A DNA stretch of 16,645 nucleotides, from NCBI GenBank assembly GCA_018818905.1, contig JAHIRA010000081.1, positions 1 to 16,645 of the forward strand. The letters are read 5' to 3'. Within the stretch, counting starts at the first letter, position 1. Each line of letters begins with the position of its first letter. Source of the stretch: Patescibacteria group bacterium (GTDB lineage Bacteria > Patescibacteriota > JABMPQ01 > JAHIRA01). Shown here piece by piece: positions 13,099-16,645 of the stretch. A program made the position numbers and the translations under genes. Below the pieces are notes generated by a model. It saw only the letters and a list, made by a program, of their open reading frames with translations, made no database searches and was not told the origin of the DNA.

Positions 13099-14493
13099 AT
13101 GCCAAAACAAGAAGACAAGATGGAGAAGGTTGTCAATCTGTGTAAACGACGTGGTTTTATATTTCCTGGCTCAGAAATATATGGCGGTTTGGCCAATACC
13201 TGGGACTTTGGCCCCTTGGGAACTGAGCTCAAGCGCAATATCAAGAACGAATGGTGGAAGAGATTTGTGCATCAAAGAAAAGACATGGTTGGGCTTGATG
13301 CGGCCATTATCATGAACCCTAAGGTTTGGGAAGCTTCTGGACATGTGGCTGCTTTCAATGACCCCCTGGTCGAGTGCAAAAAGTGTCATGGACGCTTTCG
13401 AGCTGATCACATCATTGAAGAAGAGTTGGGCGAGAAAACAGAAGGGAAATCACTAGAAGAAATTGACGGCATCATCAAAGCTTCTGAGTTCAAGTGTCCC
13501 AATTGTGGGGCTGTTGAACTTGGTGAAGCACGGCAGTTTAATCTTCTCTTCAAAACCTTTATTGGACCAACGGAAGGTAGCAAAAGCACCGCTTATCTAA
13601 GAGGGGAGACCGCCCAGGGGATTTTTGTTAATTACAAAAATATTCTAGATACCATGCGTCCCAAAATGCCTTTTGGGATTGCTCAAATAGGAAAAGCTTT
13701 TAGAAATGAGATCACTCCAGGCAACTTCATTTTCCGAACCCTCGAGTTTGAACAAATGGAAATAGAGTACTTTGTCAAACCCAATGAGTGGGAAGACAAT
13801 TTCAATATCTGGCTTCAAGCCATGAAGGATTGGCTAGAGAGTTTGGGCGTTTCTCCTGATAATTATCATGTTAGAGAACACGGCGCCGAAGAGCTATCAC
13901 ACTATTCCAAAAAAACAGTCGACATAGAATACAATTATCCTTTTGGTGGCTTCAAAGAACTGTGGGGCTTGGCTTACAGAACTGACTTTGATCTCAAGAA
14001 TCACATGGACAAAAGTGGCAAGGACATGCGCTATTTTGATCAACAAGCCGGAGAAAAATATTTGCCTCATGTAATTGAACCGACATTTGGAGTTGAAAGA
14101 ACAGTACTGACTTTGCTTCTTGAGGCATATACAGAAGAAGAAGTAAAAAGTGCCAAGGGCGAAAACGAAATTAGAACAGTCCTCAAACTGGACAAAAAGA
14201 TAGCCCCATTTGAAGTGGCTGTTTTACCATTATCTAAAAAAGAAGATCTTTCAAGCGTGGCCACAAAAATTTTCCAAGATCTAATTCAAGACTTCAGGGC
14301 CGAGTACGATGAAACTCAAAGTATTGGCAAACGCTATCGTCGCCAGGATGAAATTGGGACACCCTTCTGCGTAACTGTTGATTTTGAGTCTTTGGAAGAC
14401 AAAGCAGTCACCATTCGCGATAGGGACACTATGAAGCAGGAAAGAGTTTCTGTAGAGGATCTCAAAAACGTTCTAAAGAAAGCATTGAACTAA
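13099..14493 (+). CDS. glyS: Glycyl-tRNA synthetase, single-chain class II type
   Basis: Charges tRNA-Gly with glycine. It is the alpha2-type enzyme of about 464 residues, not the alpha2beta2 GlyQ/GlyS type. Seen in order: the N-terminal [20 protein letters not shown] and FGPLG of motif 1, an insertion with a CxxC...CxxC zinc ribbon (Cys93, Cys96, Cys133, Cys136), motif 2 [17 protein letters not shown] with Arg202 and Glu204, and motif 3 [12 protein letters not shown] with Glu327 and Arg334. A C-terminal anticodon-binding domain follows (about 375-464, PFEVAVLPL...[20 protein letters not shown]). The start is uncertain: ATG 13099 is chosen, but an in-frame TTG at 13093 is better spaced from GAGGG, and Met10 (13126) is close to where many homologues begin. 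Its stop overlaps the next gene by one base (TAATG), so translation is probably coupled. Confidence 0.95.
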   Translation: MPKQEDKMEKVVNLCKRRGFIFPGSEIYGGLANTWDFGPLGTELKRNIKNEWWKRFVHQRKDMVGLDAAIIMNPKVWEASGHVAAFNDPLVECKKCHGRFRADHIIEEELGEKTEGKSLEEIDGIIKASEFKCPNCGAVELGEARQFNLLFKTFIGPTEGSKSTAYLRGETAQGIFVNYKNILDTMRPKMPFGIAQIGKAFRNEITPGNFIFRTLEFEQMEIEYFVKPNEWEDNFNIWLQAMKDWLESLGVSPDNYHVREHGAEELSHYSKKTVDIEYNYPFGGFKELWGLAYRTDFDLKNHMDKSGKDMRYFDQQAGEKYLPHVIEPTFGVERTVLTLLLEAYTEEEVKSAKGENEIRTVLKLDKKIAPFEVAVLPLSKKEDLSSVATKIFQDLIQDFRAEYDETQSIGKRYRRQDEIGTPFCVTVDFESLEDKAVTIRDRDTMKQERVSVEDLKNVLKKALN

Positions 14494-15152
14494 TGGCATC
14501 TTCATATTTCAAGAATCTAATTCGGCTCAACAAGCAAGTTATTGAGACAGCTCCAATGTATTTTGAAGTTGGAATTTCGGAACGAGAACTTCTGCAGAAA
14601 ATCAAAGAACATTTCGCAGACAAAGATATCAAGTTACGCCTTGCTTTTAGACCCATTATTGCCTTTGGACTCAATAGCACCAAGCCACATCACCGGGCCT
14701 CAGACTCAAGACTCAAAAAGAATCAAGCTGTGGTCGTTGACTTGGGACTTAAAGGCCAGGGTGTAATGACCGACCTAACTCGGACATTCTTCTTTGGTCG
14801 TAAAAGTAAGAAATTTGTGCAAGTCGAAAGAGCGGTCAAGAGGGCTCAGATTAAAGCTATTCAATCAATGAAGGCCTCGGTGCCCAGTAACATTCCTGAT
14901 CTAGAAGCGAGAAATTATCTTAAAGATCATAATTTGGCTCAATATTTTATTCACGGTACAGGTCATGGGGTAGGGAGAAAGATCCATCAAAGACCATATC
15001 TAAGGCAAAAAAAGAGAATGACCAAAAGTGATGTCCTAAAAATAGGTCAGGTTATAACTGTTGAACCTGGAATATATTTACCCGGAAAATTTGGCTATAG
15101 AATTGAAGATATGGTCAAAATCAAAGCCAGAGGAGTTGAGATTCTAAGCTAG
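14493..15152 (+). CDS. M24 family metallopeptidase (Xaa-Pro aminopeptidase-like), catalytic domain only
   Basis: Releases N-terminal residues from peptides, probably those ahead of proline, using two metal ions in the pita-bread fold. All five metal ligands are present: Asp83 (VVVDLG), Asp94 (MTDLTRTF), His158 (IHGTGHGVG), Glu191 (VEPGIY) and Glu205 (YRIEDMV). The substrate-side motif FGLNSTKPHH (58-67) is typical of the Xaa-Pro branch; methionine aminopeptidases differ there. At 219 residues it lacks the N-terminal creatinase-like domain of full PepP/PepQ (about 350-440). The start ATG overlaps the glyS stop by one base. The M16 peptidase begins 29 bases downstream. A role in peptide recycling is inferred from the neighbour. 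Confidence 0.88.
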   Translation: MASSYFKNLIRLNKQVIETAPMYFEVGISERELLQKIKEHFADKDIKLRLAFRPIIAFGLNSTKPHHRASDSRLKKNQAVVVDLGLKGQGVMTDLTRTFFFGRKSKKFVQVERAVKRAQIKAIQSMKASVPSNIPDLEARNYLKDHNLAQYFIHGTGHGVGRKIHQRPYLRQKKRMTKSDVLKIGQVITVEPGIYLPGKFGYRIEDMVKIKARGVEILS

Positions 15153-15181
15153 GTGCAAATTTATTATCAAATATTTATCTC

Positions 15182-16447
15182 ATGAAAATTTCTCAGACAA
15201 AACTAAACAATGGTCTCAAGCTTATTCACGTCAAGAAAGAAAGTGAAGCCGCTACGGTACTTTTTATGGTCGGAGTTGGGTCAAAGTTTGAAACCAAAAG
15301 TAAGGCTGGCATTTCTCATTTTCTGGAACACATGTTTTTCAAAGGTACCAAAACAAGGCCGAGCTCAGTTCAAATTGCCGAGTATATAGAAGGTATTGGC
15401 GGTTCCTTTAATGCTTTTACCAGCAAAGAATTTACTGGCTACTATGCGGAGGTTTCCAGAAGTCATTTGGAAAGAGCTTTTAATTTTGTTTCTGATTTGA
15501 TTATTCGACCACTTCTTCCGGCCGAAGAAATAGAAAAAGAAAAGGGTGTGATTGTCGAAGAAATGAATATGTATCAAGATATGCCGATGCAATATGTCTC
15601 CGAGAAATTTGAAGAACTTTTGTATGGCGATACCCCGGCCGGACGGTTGACTATTGGGACCAAAGAGGCGGTGCAATCTATGAAACGTCCGGATTTCAAA
15701 AATTATCTCAACAAGCATTACGGTATTCTAAATGGTGTTCTGGTGGTTGTGGGTGGCGATGATTTGTCCAAGGTGAAGCGAATGGCTAATAAATATTTTG
15801 CGGAACTTCAGAAGGGTCAGAAGCCAACTAGGGCTGCTGTCAAAGAAAAACAAAGCCAACAAGCTCTAATGCTTCTGACCAAAAAAACAGATCAATCACA
15901 TCTATGTCTGGGTTTTAGAACCGTTTCTCTAAAATCAAAAGAGAGATACGCCGCCGCTGTTTTAGCGGGAATTTTGGGTGGGGGCATGAGCTCAAGACTA
16001 TTTACTGAAATAAGAGAGAAAAGAGGATTGTGCTATTATATTAAAGCTTCTCAGAACAGTTATACTGACAGTGGTTATTTTGTTGTCAGAGCCGGGATCG
16101 ACAACGCTAAAGTGGAAGAGGCCATCAAAGCGACTTTGGCAGAAATTAGAAGAATTAAAGACGAAGATATCCCCCAAAAAGAAATTAAGAAAATCAAAGA
16201 ATTTCTTAAAGGAAAGTTGGCCCTGTCTCTTGAAACCACTCAAGACACAGCTATTTATATGGCCGAAAAGTTTGTTCTAGAAAACAAAATCGAATCTGTT
16301 TCTGAAGTGCAAAAGAAAATTGATGCGGTTAGTGAGGAGAACATCAAGCGACTTCTTAATAAATATTTTATCAATGAAGGCCTTAACTTGGCTGTTATTG
16401 GTCCCACAAAAAGCAAGGCCAAGCTAAATAAAATTCTTAAAATCTAA
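15182..16447 (+). CDS. M16 family zinc peptidase (processing-peptidase-like)
   Basis: A 421-residue zinc endopeptidase of the pitrilysin/MPP family, the size of one half-clam subunit. The inverted zinc motif HxxEH is at residues 46-50 (HFLEHMFFKGT) and the third ligand is Glu127 within VIVEEMNMYQD, correctly spaced 76 residues later. The C-terminal half carries the substrate-binding RLFTEIREKRGLCY motif (about 278-291), preceded by GGGMSSRL. Catalytic and non-catalytic features are thus on one chain, suggesting a homodimer as in bacterial MPP-like peptidases. No signal peptide is seen, so it is probably cytoplasmic. It overlaps the following permease gene by one base (TAATG) and has no Shine-Dalgarno. 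Confidence 0.93.
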   Translation: MKISQTKLNNGLKLIHVKKESEAATVLFMVGVGSKFETKSKAGISHFLEHMFFKGTKTRPSSVQIAEYIEGIGGSFNAFTSKEFTGYYAEVSRSHLERAFNFVSDLIIRPLLPAEEIEKEKGVIVEEMNMYQDMPMQYVSEKFEELLYGDTPAGRLTIGTKEAVQSMKRPDFKNYLNKHYGILNGVLVVVGGDDLSKVKRMANKYFAELQKGQKPTRAAVKEKQSQQALMLLTKKTDQSHLCLGFRTVSLKSKERYAAAVLAGILGGGMSSRLFTEIREKRGLCYYIKASQNSYTDSGYFVVRAGIDNAKVEEAIKATLAEIRRIKDEDIPQKEIKKIKEFLKGKLALSLETTQDTAIYMAEKFVLENKIESVSEVQKKIDAVSEENIKRLLNKYFINEGLNLAVIGPTKSKAKLNKILKI

Positions 16448-16645
16448 TGTCATCAACACTCAACAGAAAAGTTGTTTTTGATGTTTCCATGGCAGCTTTT
16501 CTAAAATTAGCCTTTATTGCCTTCGCTTTGCTTATTCTATATTTGGTTAGAGAAGTTTTGCTTCTGATGTTTCTGGCGATTGTGATTGCCTCCGCTTTGG
16601 ATCCTATCATTGATTTTTTGCAGAAAAAGAGAATACCGCGCGGAG
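16447..16645 (+). CDS. AI-2E family transporter, N-terminal fragment (3' end outside window)
   Basis: The frame opens with ATG overlapping the M16 stop (TAATG) and stays open to the window edge, about 66 codons. After a short polar start (MSSTLNRKVVFDVSM) come two hydrophobic segments, about 16-34 (AAFLKLAFIAFALLILYLV) and 36-48, then ALDPIIDFLQKKRIPRG. The run LLLMFLAIVIASALDPIIDFL matches the N-terminal signature of the AI-2E/PerM (PF01594) permease family. Its members export varied substrates, including Na+ and signalling molecules, and the substrate here is unknown. Its link to the peptidases upstream is inferred from the overlap. Confidence 0.8.
   Translation, partial: MSSTLNRKVVFDVSMAAFLKLAFIAFALLILYLVREVLLLMFLAIVIASALDPIIDFLQKKRIPRG

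Overview
The window reads as a chromosomal segment of a moderately AT-rich, probably host-associated or reduced bacterium. My best guess is a member of the Candidate Phyla Radiation (Patescibacteria, Parcubacteria-like). The reasons are indirect: compact gene order, very few Shine-Dalgarno sequences, a type-2 (eukaryote/archaea-like) IleRS C-terminus, a single-chain GlyRS, a LemA/TPM pair, and a large FG-GAP surface protein beside housekeeping genes. TGA is used as a stop codon (HTH gene, archease), so the UGA=Gly code of Gracilibacteria/Absconditabacteria does not apply. Taxonomy is inference only.

Layout. 1-708 is the 3' end of ileS, closed by a strong terminator. 709-1008 is non-coding and carries three hairpins built on the same stem word (GGCTCCA/TGGAGCC). 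A small Xre-type repressor gene (1009-1275, minus) stands divergent to recO (1362-2138), with a perfect inverted repeat between them. A secreted 1145-residue protein (2230-5667) joins a seven-repeat putative beta-propeller, two Ig-like domains, chitobiase-like C-terminal modules and FG-GAP-type repeats. A second unit follows: lemA, a TPM-domain membrane protein and a 737-residue membrane-anchored protein with DUF11/CARDB-like repeats (5732-9353), bounded by a promoter and a terminator. Next is tgt (9520-10617), convergent with a small zinc-ribbon gene (10665-10958, minus). That gene is divergent from an archease gene (11072-11485) whose promoter position predicts a leaderless mRNA. A PHP-domain phosphoesterase (11620-12771) precedes a 327-base non-coding stretch with inverted repeats and a terminator. 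The last unit is glyS, an M24 peptidase, an M16 peptidase and the start of an AI-2E family permease; two of its three junctions overlap by one base (TAATG).

How the parts fit. Translation and RNA maintenance genes (ileS, glyS, tgt, archease), repair (recO) and proteolysis (M24, M16) are interleaved with envelope genes (the surface protein and the lemA unit). Five transcription units start from an extended -10 box (TGnTATAAT) and a sixth (glyS) has a near-consensus -35/-10 pair. Most core genes have no visible Shine-Dalgarno, whereas the two small minus-strand genes do.

I found no CRISPR array, transposase, phage gene, rRNA or tRNA. I did not find a clear undescribed multi-gene system. The less ordinary parts are the chimeric surface protein, the lemA/TPM/third-protein unit, the hairpin cluster after ileS, and the structured gap before glyS.
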